Part shown: positions 21,468 to 33,800 of the stretch, in pieces
How positions within the stretch are numbered: position 1 is the stretch's first letter
How the letters are laid out: each line of letters starts with the position of its first letter
NCBI GenBank assembly: GCA_029532415.1
Contig: JAQOTA010000052.1
Coordinates: 930,001-994,000, forward strand
Origin: Marasmius tenuissimus
Taxonomy: Eukaryota; Basidiomycota; Agaricomycetes; Agaricales; Marasmiaceae
DNA length: 64,000 bases
Direction: 5' to 3'
Program-made: the position numbers and the translations under genes
The notes under the pieces: model-generated
What the model was told of the DNA's origin: nothing
The model's database searches: none
Seen by the model: the letters and a program-made list of their open reading frames with translations, nothing else

Positions 21468-23769
21468 TTACAACGGTTCGGTGTGTTCAATCAACTCTCG
21501 TGCCTCTCTCGAACGCGGGGTAATCTTGCATTGGAACGGATTAGGGTGACTGTTATCCGCGTTTTAGAGAGTGTTTGGGTCCTAAAAATCAAGCTCACCT
21601 GAGCAGGCCAGACGTATAACTCTCTTCCAGCTCGATCATATTTCCGTCATTGTCGAAGGGTTTTGATATGGTGTACACAGACAGGATGGAGGCGGTGGCG
21701 ATCCACATAGAATCGAAGGCAAAGTAGCGCCCTGGGCACATCCTGCGTTGCGGTCGTCATTCATCGAACATGCTGAACTTTAACAATAGACCATACCTTC
21801 GACCAAATCCAAAAGCAGCATCGGGTATATTGTTGATTCCTCTTCGTTCATTCTCTTCAATGTTTTCATACCGATCGGGATTGAACAGAAGGGGATTAGG
21901 GTATTGAGCGCTGGGAAAGCCTCAGTCGTGCTCGAAAAGCACTTAGAGAGGACCTAAGCGGAGGCTCACGGGTCGTGCAAGATTCCCCACACATTGGCTA
22001 GCACTGTTGTGCCTTTGGGTATCCTGATAGGGGGTTGAGACAGGGTACGACCGTGGATAGTACCCACGCACCTATAGCCTCGATATTCGTCCTCATCGGA
22101 CACAGAGTGAGCTATACCAAGAGGCGTGACCGGGTTCCATCGCAGGAGCTGCTCTGACCGGTCAACATCTGACGCATCATAGGCATTACACCACTGACCT
22201 CGTAGCATATGCGATCCTTTTGGGCGCGTCAGTGACAATGGAAAGACAACTCGCACACCACTTACGATATAAGGAAGCTGTGAGCGGTCAGCCAATGCGG
22301 GGAGCCTTCCGCCTAGAACTTGATCCAACTGTGCTTGAGCTTTGACCTGAACCTCAGGGTAGAGAGCAATGGCCATGAAGAGCGAAGACAGAGCTGAGGC
22401 TACTGTGTCGGCTCCCGCTAAAATATCCCTTAGGTTTCTGTAATGTAAATCTGGTGAAGTTCATGGCATACCTGCGTAGGAAGTAGCAGCGACATTTCTG
22501 ATGGTTTTCTCCTTCTCGCCAGGTTCTCCCGACACCAAAATCTCCAGTTCGCTTGCCGCGAAGCACGAGGACGCGGTTCCCTCTGCCTGGAGTGAAAATG
22601 TCTCATTATATGTAGCTGAATGCGGACAAGAACGCACCATCCGTAGTTTCACGAGTTCAAATGGTCGATTTACCATCTCATCTGTCCATTCACGCCATTT
22701 CATCGCCTGCCTTCTGAAAGATGCTCCGGGAAACCACGGAGGTATATGTTTGAGAAACGGAAGATAGTCCTATTGGAAAGCAGGGTTGATCGTGTTCGCC
22801 GCGAACAAGAAGGTAAGCGTCTTAGCGTACCACCATGTAGGTCCCAAATATCCCTGCTTGTGCGAGACCTGTCAATGCTTTGTCTGCTAGAGTGACAAAA
22901 TTGTCCCCATGGGGGTCGACCTCTTCATCGACTGTGATACCGTAAGTCACGCTAAGTATGATTGCGGCGGCAGCTCTGTAAAATGAACAAATGGTGTTAG
23001 GGCGCTGCGACAAAATGATACAATATCCTAAACGCACTGTCGCACGTGTACTCGAAAATCTTCTGGATTGTCCAGGAGGTTTCGGAGAAGGGTATGAGTA
23101 CCCGATGTCTGAGCAGGGTGATATTCGGTAGTGTGATGTATGGGGAAATATTTGAGGAAGAGATTCCGATGGCTCTAGAGATTTAATGAGCGAGGAAGAG
23201 CCCTTGCACGTGTTGTGACGCATACCTTCCATACACTCCCGTATCTCATAGAAGAGAAAAGCCAGTCCCATCCTATACTGTTGAAGTATCGAATGAGAGC
23301 CAATCCCGACAAAGTGGTACCGTACGTACAGATCAACCACCATTGTTCTTGATGGGTTTTAAACGTCTTAGACCGCAAATAAGAGACTAGACTGAATCCA
23401 ACCTTATGGGCCTAGAGGAATAGTTTGCGCTGCGTTTCTCGAGAAGGTCGGAGACTGCTTCCGCAGAGTTGAGCACCAAAATTGGATTGCCGAATATACG
23501 GATGTAGACAAGATCGCCTGGCGCCAATTCGAGTTCAAAGTATTAACGGACTGGCTGGAATATAACGAAGCGAGGGACGTCACACCATAAACGTCCTTCC
23601 ATTGTGCGTATGTACGCCACGGCTGATACTTTGGTAAATCCACCTTGCCAAACCACGTTGCTTTGGGACCAGGCGGCAGTGGTAACCTTGAGGAACTACG
23701 GCATGTATACAGACAAACTCCCGCGAGTGCCAGCAAAAGGGAGAGTGTACAAGATTCTGAGGACGGCAT
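21468..23769 (-). CDS. Cytochrome P450 monooxygenase (fungal, O-methylsterigmatocystin-oxidoreductase-like)
   Basis: A membrane-anchored haem-thiolate oxidase. The N-terminal anchor MPSSESCTLSLLLALAGVCL is followed by the Pro hinge RLPLPPGP. Next are GDLVYIRIFGNPILVLNSAE, the C-helix MGWDWLFSSMRYGSVWK-SHRN, the oxygen-binding I-helix AGADTVASALSSLF and the ExxR motif ELLR. The haem loop is FGFGRRMCPGRYFA with its Cys ligand, and the protein ends ITPRSREARELIEHTEPL. The ExxR Glu is contributed by an 18-nt exon (22199-22216). The acceptor after AGCAG must be used to keep ELLRWNPV; other choices lose the motif. All motifs are intact, so the gene is probably functional. The substrate is unknown. 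It is divergent from YTH1 (191 bp between starts). Confidence 0.9.
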
Positions 23770-23960
23770 AGAGGGGAAGAGGAGGGTCCAAGCCAGTCAC
23801 TGGCCAATGGCCATTTTGTAGAACGAGTGGAATCCTGGACCCAGGGTGCCGTATTTCGTCAGGCCATCAAAGTCGTGACGTGATCAAATGTTTGAACCGA
23901 AGTCACTCAGGCTAAGTCAGCAACTCAGCTTGTCTTTTGCCACCAACATTGACACGAACC

Positions 23961-25037
23961 ATGACTGCAGTTGCTGGCCCTTCGTTCCTCAGAGACGTCG
24001 TGAATCCTCAATTTCATCAGAACAACTTCAATGCAGAGGCTTTTGCTAAAGGGGAACTTGGTCTGAAGCTGGATAAAGGTCATTCTCATGTCAATTCACC
24101 TGCAGTATCCCGCTCACATGCATTCTTCGCAGATGATCAAATTTGCCGCTTGTCACTCACTCAGGCAGGCTGCCCCCTAGGACCCTTACACTGTCCTCTT
24201 CGACATACGATCCCTTCAAATCAAAATTTCCAGCCCCCCAAACAGCTTCCGACTCATCCCAGGGAGCGGGAACGTCTCGCGACGGTGTGCAAGCATTGGC
24301 TCCGCGGGCTTTGTAAGAAGGGCGATGCTTGTGAATTCTTGCACGAATACAACCTGAGACGCATGCCAGAATGCTGGTGGTTTGCCAAGTACGGATATTG
24401 TTCTGCAGGAGACGAATGTTTATATGCCCACCCAAAAGAGCGTAAAATCGAGTGTCCGGACTATAATCGAGGGTTCTGCAAGTTAGGTGAGTCACGTCCT
24501 TAATTTACTTCATTCATTTCAAGACTCAAATGAACAGGACCAACATGCCCTCGAAAGCATGTACGACGCGTTGCATGCCAATTGTATCTGTCAGGTTTTT
24601 GTCCACTGGGGCCAGAGTGCCCTAGAGGCCAGTCAGTCTTTTGTCGCCTGACCATCTTCACAACCACTCACGAACTATTTTCAGCCCCAAACCTGGTCTA
24701 CCGCCAGCCAGTGCTTACGACCCTCCTTCTCCACCATCGAATCGTGACCTTGGCCCCCCACCACCGGGGTATGGTCGGTACGCAGACTTTGATCGCGGAT
24801 TCCCAGGCGGCGCGAACTATCCAGGCGCGCCCAACCCATCCGGGATGCAACCCAGGCGGAATCTGGACGATGTGTTATGCTTCAAGGTATGTGATTCTAA
24901 TACTCTCTATTCTTGGTCAGTCATCTCATTCGGTCCAGTGTGGGGAGAAAGGGCATTATGCGAACCATTGTCGGAATCGGAATGTGCCAGGCAACCGTGG
25001 AGGGGTTGAGCGGACCAGAAGAATTGGGGAGGACTAA
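23961..25037 (+). CDS. YTH1: CPSF30/Yth1 mRNA 3'-end processing zinc-finger protein
   Basis: Subunit of the cleavage and polyadenylation factor that binds the AAUAAA-type signal. Five CCCH fingers appear in order: a degenerate first (CRLSLTQAGCPLGPLHCPLR), then CKHWLRGLCKKGDACEFLH, ECWWFAKYGYCSAGDECLYA, CPDYNRGFCKLGPTCPRKH and CQLYLSGFCPLGPECPRG. A Pro/Gly-rich linker leads to a C-terminal CCHC zinc knuckle (CFKCGEKGHYANHC), the arrangement seen in metazoan and basidiomycete CPSF30 but missing from budding yeast. The ATG at 23961 follows AACC; in-frame sequence further upstream has no ATG. Introns begin near 24079, 24485, 24629 and 24886. All tested junctions are in frame. Confidence 0.93.
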
Positions 25038-25303
25038 TCGGATATCTGGATCTGCTGGCATATCAACACGTATTTTTGTAGACTATATAAGTGACTCTGT
25101 CGGCGCTCCATTGATACTAGTGTGGTTGACAGTAATACTGAGTTTGTCGTTGAAAAAAAGGCCGGGCGGCAGGAGCGGGTCGAGCCTCGGGAAATGGATT
25201 GAATTATGCGTGGGAACGTTCTTGGTTCCAACTTGCACCTTCCCAGCTACTCGTCCCGTTGCTCTCGATAACGTCAATTACGATCTCAAATTTTGACTCG
25301 GAA

Positions 25304-26185
25304 ATGGGCTGGCAAAAGACCTTCACACTCTCTAAAAGATCCAAAGGCTGTCATCTCATCACTGATGAAGTGCTTGCGCAAATAGAGCCCGGTCTCAAAG
25401 ACGTCCAGGTGCGCGATCTCGTTTCTCGCAACATGCGCATAGTTAATAACAAGGCCATGGCAGATTGGAATGTTATTTCTCTTTGTGTAGGTCAAATTTT
25501 TGTCGACTATCTTCCCAGAGCGGTACATTTACAGCGAACTGTGGCCAGAAAGCATACCTCTTGTGCTCTCACTGTGAATGAAAACTTTGACAGAGGTTTG
25601 CCAGAATTTTCTCCGAATTCAATGCAGCAGGCCCAGGGCTGATACCGGGACGTTTCTAGACGTTAGACGAGGTAAGTGATGACGTCCAAGAGCGAGGGCA
25701 TCGCACGCTGGAAGTGCTTCATCTAATGGCAAATGGAAAAATATCCCTATGAAGATATGGACATGGCTCTCGATCATATCGTACCGGAGAGCCTGTCATG
25801 GCTCCACACAGATGAAGGACCAGAGTACTTATGTTTCCCAGTTCGTGGGGCTTCGTCACCCAACTAACACAAATGCTCCTTGTTTCTCTAGTGACTCGTA
25901 CGCCTGTTGCTTGGGATCTTACGACAGTAATCCACATTGATCTGTTTCCCCGCGCAGCGTTTCGCACACTAAAGCTAGTTTGGTCGGGCCAACCATCAGT
26001 TTACCAATCACTAATGGGCGAGTGAACTTCGGCACCTGGCAAGGCAAGTCAAGTTGTTCTTCAGTTTCTGAACATTCCTTCAATCAACAGGGCCAACGCC
26101 CGGGCGTTCTCCTTCTTTAGGGATATATCTGACTGAATTCAGACACCACGCCCATACAAGACAAGTTGTCGCTACGATCCTGTGA
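25304..26185 (+). CDS. UPF0047/YjbQ family protein, eight exons including 12-nt and 6-nt microexons
   Basis: A 137-residue member of the YjbQ (secondary thiamine-phosphate synthase-like) family, a conserved trimeric fold whose cellular role is unclear. Exons are 25304-25408, 25464-25486, 25549-25595, 25660-25671, 25755-25824, 25892-25897, 25958-26043 and 26121-26185, summing to 414 nt (138 codons with the stop). The product starts MGWQKTFTLSKRSKGCHLIT. It contains LFLFVKHTSCALTVNENFD (family His/Thr/Ser and Asn-Glu-Asn core), HTDEGPDDSVSHTKASL and FGTWQGIYLTEFRHHAHTRQ (metal-site histidines). Skipping the 12-nt or 6-nt exon would delete conserved DVRR or DS residues. The last intron (26044-26120) has a GC donor (AAG/GCAAGT). 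The length matches the family, so the model is probably right. Confidence 0.92.
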
Positions 26186-26734
26186 GTCCCGCCGAACACA
26201 TAATAAAAAATGACCTTCACCTGGCGCTCACACTGATGCTTACCCTACCCTGAAGATCTTAGGCTTGAAAATTTGTGAGCGCCGGCTTGAGAAGGCACGG
26301 TGATTGTGAGCCCCGATGTAGGGACCCGTTGCTCGAACGACCAGGTAGCGGGAGAAGGAACATAAGGGACATGATGTTTTACTTGTCTAGTATTATCCGA
26401 GTGCACAGTGTACACAGCGTAAATCGGAAATCCATTGCATCGGAATCAGGACATTCGAGCTGAGCCCAAATCATTGAGTTGGTTGCCGGTGATGGAAGGA
26501 TCCGACACGTGCAACGTATATAAGTGAAAAATCAAAACCCCGGATGGGCGACCATCTCCCTCAACATACAACACCCCACGATCCACCCAGTTCTCCTTAG
26601 CTTCCGTGTGGCGAATACGACGTCTCTCATTTGCTGCGTTCTGGAACTTCAATTGACCTCGGCAACCCCGCAAGAGCAGCCGACCGATACCAACTTGTAC
26701 AGCACGTTCGACGACCTATACGATCCTATCAACC
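26186..26734. other. Intergenic region upstream of Zn2Cys6 regulator
   Basis: No gene was seen. A TATATAA sequence at 26517-26523 lies 212 bp before the ATG at 26735 and may be a core promoter of the downstream regulator, which implies a leader of about 180 nt or a leader intron. Reading frames in the leader lack family resemblance. Confidence 0.4.
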
Positions 26735-29557
26735 ATGCCCAAGGCGACACCCTCCAGCACCTCTGGCCGTCCTGCCCTTCGTCGAAATCAGGTACGTCTG
26801 CTGTTTTAGAAGCACTGAATTCTCAAGTGACTGTTCGTCTCGGTTCGAATAGGCTTGTCGGTCATGTCGGAAAAGAAAGCTGGTGTGTAGATTGCCGAAT
26901 TCGAGGATCTTCTCGCGAAGACTGATGCCTTGAACCCCTCTAGAAATGCGACGCTGCACGACCTCACTGTGGAACTTGCGTAAAGTACGCTACATTTCGT
27001 CTACCGGCGACCTCGGGAGTAATGCTTAACGATCCTCTAGACAGTGGCATGCATTGATCAGCGTCCCCGCACCGGTCGGCTACGCGTACGTGCCCCTGGT
27101 ACTCACCATTCTCGCTCTTATTCATCCATGTTACCACAGACATCCGAGCGAGCCGCAATGCTCCTACGACCCCGTAGAAGGCCTCACCTTGGCACCTGAT
27201 ACCGATCCCGTAGAGAAGATCAAGCAGTTGGAAGACCAGATCAGTGAGTAACCATCGGCCTTCTACGGTGTACAAGCCTGACCAATCTTCGCAGTTTCAC
27301 TCAAGAACAAGCTCTACGAAGTGCAAGCTACATCCATAACGCGTTCTGAATCCCCTCATACATCATTGTCTGGCCCCAGTCTCGATACTGTGGGCATATC
27401 ATTGCCTCAAGCATCCCTTTCGATGACGCCTACCCTCTCATCGACAACTCCAGATCCCCAATTTCGAAGTGAAAGCGGAAGTCCAGAAATGCAAACGTCT
27501 TCGAAGGGGGGCAGTTCTGACCCCTTCATGGACTTGCTCTTCTTAGGTTGGAACCCAGACTTGCCTGATCCAGCGACGCTCAATCACTAGTTAGTGTCTA
27601 GTTCATTATCTGTATCAGCACTTTGACAGTGTTCCTGTAGTATAGATGTCTTTTTCAGGTGTGATCCTTGTGGATCGAGAGTCCTGCATAAACCGTCGTT
27701 CCTTTCATCAATGCTCCTGTCTCCCCGAGACCCCGGTTTTCCCCATTCCGCCATACTACATGCTATAGTTGAGCGCTCCCGATTGGTTTGGCTGACAGGG
27801 TCAATGCTAATAACCGCCCTTTCCCAGTGCGCGTCTGCTTCCAGATGGTCTCCACAAAACGTTATAACACTCCCGGACGGTACAAGACGAGATACTTTTG
27901 CTGAATTTCACGCCAACAAAACACGACATTATATCGATAAAACTATGGCCAGTGGCGAAGATATATTCTCCGTGATGCAGGCTTGCATCTTGTTATCCTG
28001 GTACTTTTACCAGGAGGGCCGTTGGGTCGAGGTCTGGATATTCGCGGCGTTTCAGACTCGGGTCAGCATACCGCTACGACTCAACTACCCCGGGACCTTT
28101 TCAACTCATGGCAACAGCTCCCCGGGCGCATATTTAGCACCGCCCAAAGACTTGCGAGACCTTGAATCCCGGCGGCGGTCTTGGTGGATGACGATTTTGT
28201 TTGATCGGATTGCATCTGTCGGCGGATGGATCCACGCTGTCGATGAGAGAGATATAGGCACGGAACTCCCTCTGAGGAATAGCGATTTTGAATCAGAGGT
28301 GAGAGATCTGTCATCCAGTTTGATGGTTGAGTCGGAAGATTAATCCGGCCGTCCCAGCTCCCACTTCCCAGTAATCCCCAAGATCTCGCAGCACCAGATC
28401 TCTACATTACTCACCCGCCACAATACACCGACTCGTTTACTTTACTCATCAAAGCCGTGATGTTGTTCGGAAAAGTCACTGACTTCAACGTCAGAGGCAG
28501 CCTACGCGCGCCCACAGCCCCGAGCAAGAACCAAAACCCTTTCTATCTTGACGGTTTTGAAGCCCTGGACAAACTTGTTTCTAATGATTTCTCGGAACAT
28601 CTACCCCCGCTATTCAAGAACAACCACGGCGTGTCCGACACACCCGAAGGTGGTGCGTTGGACACTGATTTGTATATGGTCCACATCATCCCACACGCGT
28701 GAGTCCCTGTCCTCTACCTTATTCCAAGTTGGGTAGGTTCTGATAGATCTCTTGCCTCTTCTCGCCTGCAGTGCGACCATCACTCTCCATAATCCCTATC
28801 TAGACTTCACGGACCCTACCAACATATCAACGTCCCGATGCGTCAGCTCCGCAAGAGCCATCCTGGCAGCATACTATCTATTGTCAGCCACCTCGCTGGA
28901 CATTACCCGACTTCATCCATTTGTTACAGTACGTCGGTGGTTTCGGTCTTGCAAAAATCTTGCAAAAATCTAACGATAACACTGCCCTTTGTTGAACACG
29001 CAGATTTGTTGGTATCTGGCGGCTGTGGTCCAGGTCCAACTGTGCAAATATTTCATCGAGATTAGCGACAGCGACCGTGAGTCGACAGTGTGGGGCGAAA
29101 TAAACGTATTGAGGTAGGCCACATCCTCTCCGTTTGCCACTAGGCTCCCTACTTACATACATTCATAGGTTTGCGATGCTCGCGTATGGCCAACGGTCTC
29201 CTATTGGAAGTAAGTTTTGCATGACATTGTGAGTGACGCAGCCTAACGTGTTTGTGGCTAGCCCGACAAGAACGGCTCCTACAAGGCCTGATGAGGGAGA
29301 TCGTCCGGATGACCGCGCAGAAGCAGCCACTTGAAGTTGGGCTACCTTTGTACCCCTTCTCAAGCTCTACGCTGTGGACCAAGGGTGACGGACCAGAGGG
29401 TGCCCAAACTACGTCAAAAGACGGGAGTGCTATCCCGCTGCCTGTCAGTTCACCATTCGAGGAAGCTCAACGAAGGCCGACGCCTACTTCTCTCGGGTCA
29501 CATACTCGGCCCTCCTCAGCTGGATGGGCTCCGGGCGAGAGCGGTGCCACTTTTTAA
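26735..29557 (+). CDS. Zn2Cys6 fungal-specific transcription factor (copy 1)
   Basis: A nuclear DNA-binding regulator. Exon 1 (26735-26791) encodes MPKATPSSTSGRPALRRNQ. Exon 2 (26853-26882) gives ACRSCRKRKL. Exon 3 (26944-26984) gives KCDAARPHCGTCVK, and the sixth Cys comes later in PSEPQCSYDP. A dimerisation helix (PVEKIKQLEDQI) follows. The fungal_trans middle homology region includes GSRVLHKPSFLSSMLLSPRD, VMQACILLSWYFYQEGRWVE, LESRRRSWWMTILFDRIASV and a C-terminal helical part (TSRCVSSARAILAAYYLLSA). The end is Pro/Ser-rich. About ten introns are present. It is paralogous to the factor at 52665: the starts are alike and an intron falls after RRNQ and after RKL in both. Its target genes are unknown. 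Confidence 0.88.
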
Positions 29558-29740
29558 ACACGGAACTATACATACACACAGGGGTTTCATGGATTTTTTC
29601 TTGCTTCGTATTCGTTGTCTTTTACAGGTTTGTGTCGATAATTAACATGTATTTTTACAATACCGGTACCTAGTCCACTTTGCGTCCTTTGTATGACGTC
29701 TGCACCGAACTATTCGATGATTTTTGCTTTTGCTCGCTGC

Positions 29741-30668
29741 TCATTTCATGCTTCTCTCTTTTTCCAACAACGCGTCGAACTCGGCTTGCGCTCGAGCTCG
29801 GTCCTCGTCATTAGTGCTACGCTGCTGATCGGGACTAGATTGCACGGCGGAACGCTCAGCATTTTGTCGTAACTTGTCCCATGTTGAGGGTGTTGCCGTG
29901 TTTGACTTTGAACCCCGTATCTCATCCCACTGAGTGCGGGTTTGACGGGCAGGTTGCTGGGTGGCGTGGTTCAGGTTCGGATTTGGGTTCGGGTCTGGGA
30001 CGGCTTGGCTGAGATCCTGAGGTTGCTCGAAGGGGGAGGGCGAGGCTGCACACACAATGAAGGCGTTGACGCGTCAAAATAAGAGAGAGAAACCGAAGCC
30101 GTATCCGTACCAAAAGAAGCTAAACCAGAGTCGCCATAACGAGCGCTCTGTAGTGCCTGGAGAACGCCCTCCGGGTTCTCCACTTGTTCAGCGAATCTGA
30201 AGGGTACTGCTGTGTAAACAATCTTTGAGCCGAGCCAGAAGTGACTCGTGGTCCCCAAAGTGACCAAAAGGCTTTGTGGGAGGGAGGTCAAGGGCTTTGA
30301 GAGAACCCTTCTGGCGATGAACCTGGTCATCACATGGGTACTCATGCCCCCAATAATCGCCAACATCCACTGGACGAACAGACGCGTTGGAGTCAATATG
30401 AATGGAATACAGTATGATTCATGAGAGAACTCACAATCAAGGAGTCAGCATCCTTGTGGAAGGAGAGTGCTTGTGCGGTTGTTTCGAGATCGCGTGAACT
30501 TAGCAGACCTTGGTCTGCCTGGGGAGCGAGAAGCTTCTTGTTGTACGAAGGCGACTTCCATAAGGACATAAAGGGTGTTTCATGAATCATTCCGGCATAG
30601 TTTATGAACAAGGCACGTTTGGCCGCGTCGAAACTCGCTGTATTGTACTGGTCGAAGCTGAAAGCCAT
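29741..30668 (-). CDS. Conserved-looking hypothetical membrane protein
   Basis: Three exons. The start at 30668 reads MAFSFDQYNTASFDAAKRAL. A GTGAGT..CCAG intron joins DADSLI to WMLAIIGGMSTHVMTRFIAR. A second intron (GTACGG..TGTGCAG) joins ASF to ASPSPFEQPQ. The middle contains hydrophobic stretches (LTSLPQSLLVTLGTTSHFWL, then GSKIVYTAVPF) likely to span a membrane. The C-terminal part is hydrophilic with WDEIRG and WDKLRQNAER repeats and a charged helix AQAEFDALLEKERSMK. I do not recognise the family. The WD(E/K)(I/L)R and closing helix resemble fungal proteins of mitochondrial or ER membranes, but that is a guess. It is divergent from the RhoGEF gene (150 bp). Confidence 0.65.
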
Positions 30669-30818
30669 GACGGTGGAAAGTGAAGGAGGTCAGTTACACC
30701 GCCACCAGCCGGGATCGGCTGGTCCGAGACGGCCCTTCAGTGCCGCACGTGGCGACGACCACGACAGGACGGTCATCGTCTAGCGCAGCGCTGAAGATAT
30801 TATTTGCCAACCGGGCTA

Positions 30819-33800
30819 ATGGACGACCCTCCCCAACTCAATCTCAGTTTCGAGTCCACGTCGCTGTCGCTTCCTCTTTCGCTTCCTGCTACGCCTACGT
30901 CGCCAATCACTCCGCTAGACCCAAAACCCAAGAAATCGAATCCCCTCAATGATCTTATTGACACTGAAAAGGCCTATTCTGATCTGTTGGGTGGCGTTAT
31001 CAAGGTTGATTGCTTCCAACTTGCACCTTTTTGGAAAGCTCATTGGTTTTTTTGAGTAGAAAGTCGCAGCTGCGTGGTCGAGGTCCAACATGCCGCCCCC
31101 GAAATTGGATACCATGTTTAGAAGTATAGAAAGTGTTTATAGGTCCAATCGTTCCCTTTTATCAGTGCGCTTCTTACGTGTCAAACCTCCGATTGTGGTC
31201 TGATGTATTCTCTAGAAACTCAAAGAGATAGGTACTTCCTCTCCAAAGGCACTTGGTGACCTTCTAATTCGATGGGTTCGTAACATCTTCATATGTTATC
31301 CCCATCAAGTTACTCAATTTCATTTCACTTAGGTCGACGATCTCGAAGGCCCTTACACCAATTACTGTACACAATATCGCTCTGGTTTCGATGAATGGGA
31401 TCCTGTCAAATCCAACGCACGTTTGGCTCCCATATTAGCCACATTTTCTGCCGTCAATCCTCCCCCTTCATCGGACACCTCTTTGTGGACCTTGGACGAT
31501 CTCTTCCTTCTCCCGAAAGGCCGTCTTAAATACTACAAGAAGCTTTATACACGCTTACTGAAGAGCACCCAGGCGGGTAGGAGCGACCATAGGTTATTAG
31601 TCAATGCACTGGACAAATTGGAGAAATTGTTGAAGATCTTGGATGAGCGGGAAAACGAACAGGTTGTGACGCCAATCATGCCTGAAAGGCCTCTTTCCCC
31701 GGAGACGAAGGATGAAGAAGAGGAGTACGAGGGCGAGGACAAGGACGAGGACAAGGACATGGACAAGGACATGGACGATGCTGTGGTGAATGCGAGAGTG
31801 TCTAAGGATGAGCCAGAACCCACAGTTGTCCGCGATTCTGATGTTGCTCCCACAAGTACAAGCGAGGGGAGCTCGTTCAGAGGCAGCGAGGGGTCAGGAT
31901 TGTGAGTACCTTGCCTATCGCTCAACGGACTGTGGTGTTAACAGCGCCCAGTGAGCGCCTTTCTCAGGATCCACCCTCGTCGTCCACAAGTCGTGGTTCG
32001 TCCTCGACAATGACCACACCAGTCACGGATTTGGAAAGAAGACTACTCACCCAACGTACCCTCGACATCTTCACCATGAACCCCAAGGCAATCTCCAGTC
32101 CACCTCATTTCTCGACAACTGGCTAATCCGCTCTTCCCAGATGGTTCGGTTACAAATGGCTCCGCCTGGATTGACTTTCACTCGCGAGTGTAAATGTTCC
32201 ATGGATGTCAATATCAGACTAATTCCTCGGGCTACTGGCGTGGAAATGGTTCATCAGCGTGGTCATATCTTCCTTCTGTCGGATTTATTCCTGGTGTGCG
32301 AACGAATGACTTCGCAAGAGCGCGCTGAACATGGTGCCAATGGGGCGGATATGTGGTTGATGTTTCCTCCGCTATCGGGCAAAGTGTTGCGACTTTCGGA
32401 TGTTCCAGGTCAAGGTGAAGGCGTCGCAATTGCATGGTAATCGTCTGCTGACCCTTGAGGAAGACAATGCGCTGCAGGTCTATATTATGCGAAAAGAAAC
32501 GATTACTCTTACTGCTGAAACTCTGCACGACCGAAATACCTTGTATCACGAGCTCAAGGAATGCATCGAGTTTGCAGCGTCAGGTAAGGCCGTATCGTCT
32601 TGCCGTGTAGAGAGTAATGCCCCTAATCTTTGGCCTTCTCCAGTGGGTCCTATCTCTAAGCAAGCCCCACCTCCGGTACCACCGTTGCCTGGACTCTCTC
32701 AATCGACGTCCGCACCTTTTCCGGCCTCCACTTCTCCCGGACGTGATAGCGACTCTAGCAGCACAACTCCTGGAACGAGGACATCCTCTCCTCCAAGTTT
32801 GAACGATTCACAGGGTTTCAATCGTGTGTCCACTCCCGACAAAGGCCCATCTCCCAGATCCTCGAGCGGCATGGATTCCATTACCAATCAGTTTTCCAGC
32901 ATGGCAATGGGGCCCCAGCGGATGTCTCCTTCTGGCCCATACCCTCCCATGGCTTCCCCTCCTCCTTCAATCGGTCCTGGTCAAGTTCTAAGAAACCGTA
33001 GTCTGTCGCAAGGACCTGGCTCACCTCCACCCTCCATGGGACCTGGCCAAATTTTCGGAAAACCCAGCCTGCCTCATGGCCCAGGTTCGCCTGTGCCCTC
33101 CGTCGGCCCTGGGCAGGTCTTCCGAAATCCCAGTATGTCTCACGGTCCTGGTTCTCCTCCTTCCATTGGCCCTGGGCAGATATTTCGGAATCCCAGTATG
33201 TCTCATGGTCCTGGATCACCACCTCCCTCCATTGGTCCTGGGCAGGTCATGGAGCGCACCCGTACTATCAGCCTCGGTCATGGTTCGAACCAAGCTTCGC
33301 CCCCATCAATGTCGCGTCCACCATCAGGACCCCATCCTCCGCACCAACCTCCCATGCATCCACCAAATCAACCTCCCATGCATCCACCAAACCATCCTCA
33401 TTCCCAACAGATGTTTGCTCCTCAGCCCATGCATCGACCTTATGGACCCAACGGAGAAGGCCCTTTGCCTCCCGTTCCTCCCCGGCCTCCTTCAGAACCT
33501 AATTACAACGTAATAAGGAAGTCGCCGTCGACACGCTCCCTTGGTGCTCCTCGCATACAAGAACCGTCAAGATCGGCGCCTCCGATGCCCCACCTACCTC
33601 CAAATGGGCTCGCGCCCCATTACAATCAAGGCCCTTCCCATCCCGGCCCATCTCATCCCTTCACTCCTCCTCGTCCTGGTCCTGGCATGAGGAACATGAG
33701 TCCTGGTCCATCTCCCAACCTTCGGCCCACTTTGCCCTCGTCCCAGTTCAGGCGGGCCGTGTCCGGGGCCCAGTCCTTCGCCGATCCCAGCCCCCCAAGT

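Noticed and set aside
22100..22260. P450 ExxR glutamate seemed replaced by Gln
   Set aside because: Using the AGCAG acceptor after the 18-nt exon gives ELLR; the Gln reading comes from a wrong splice choice.
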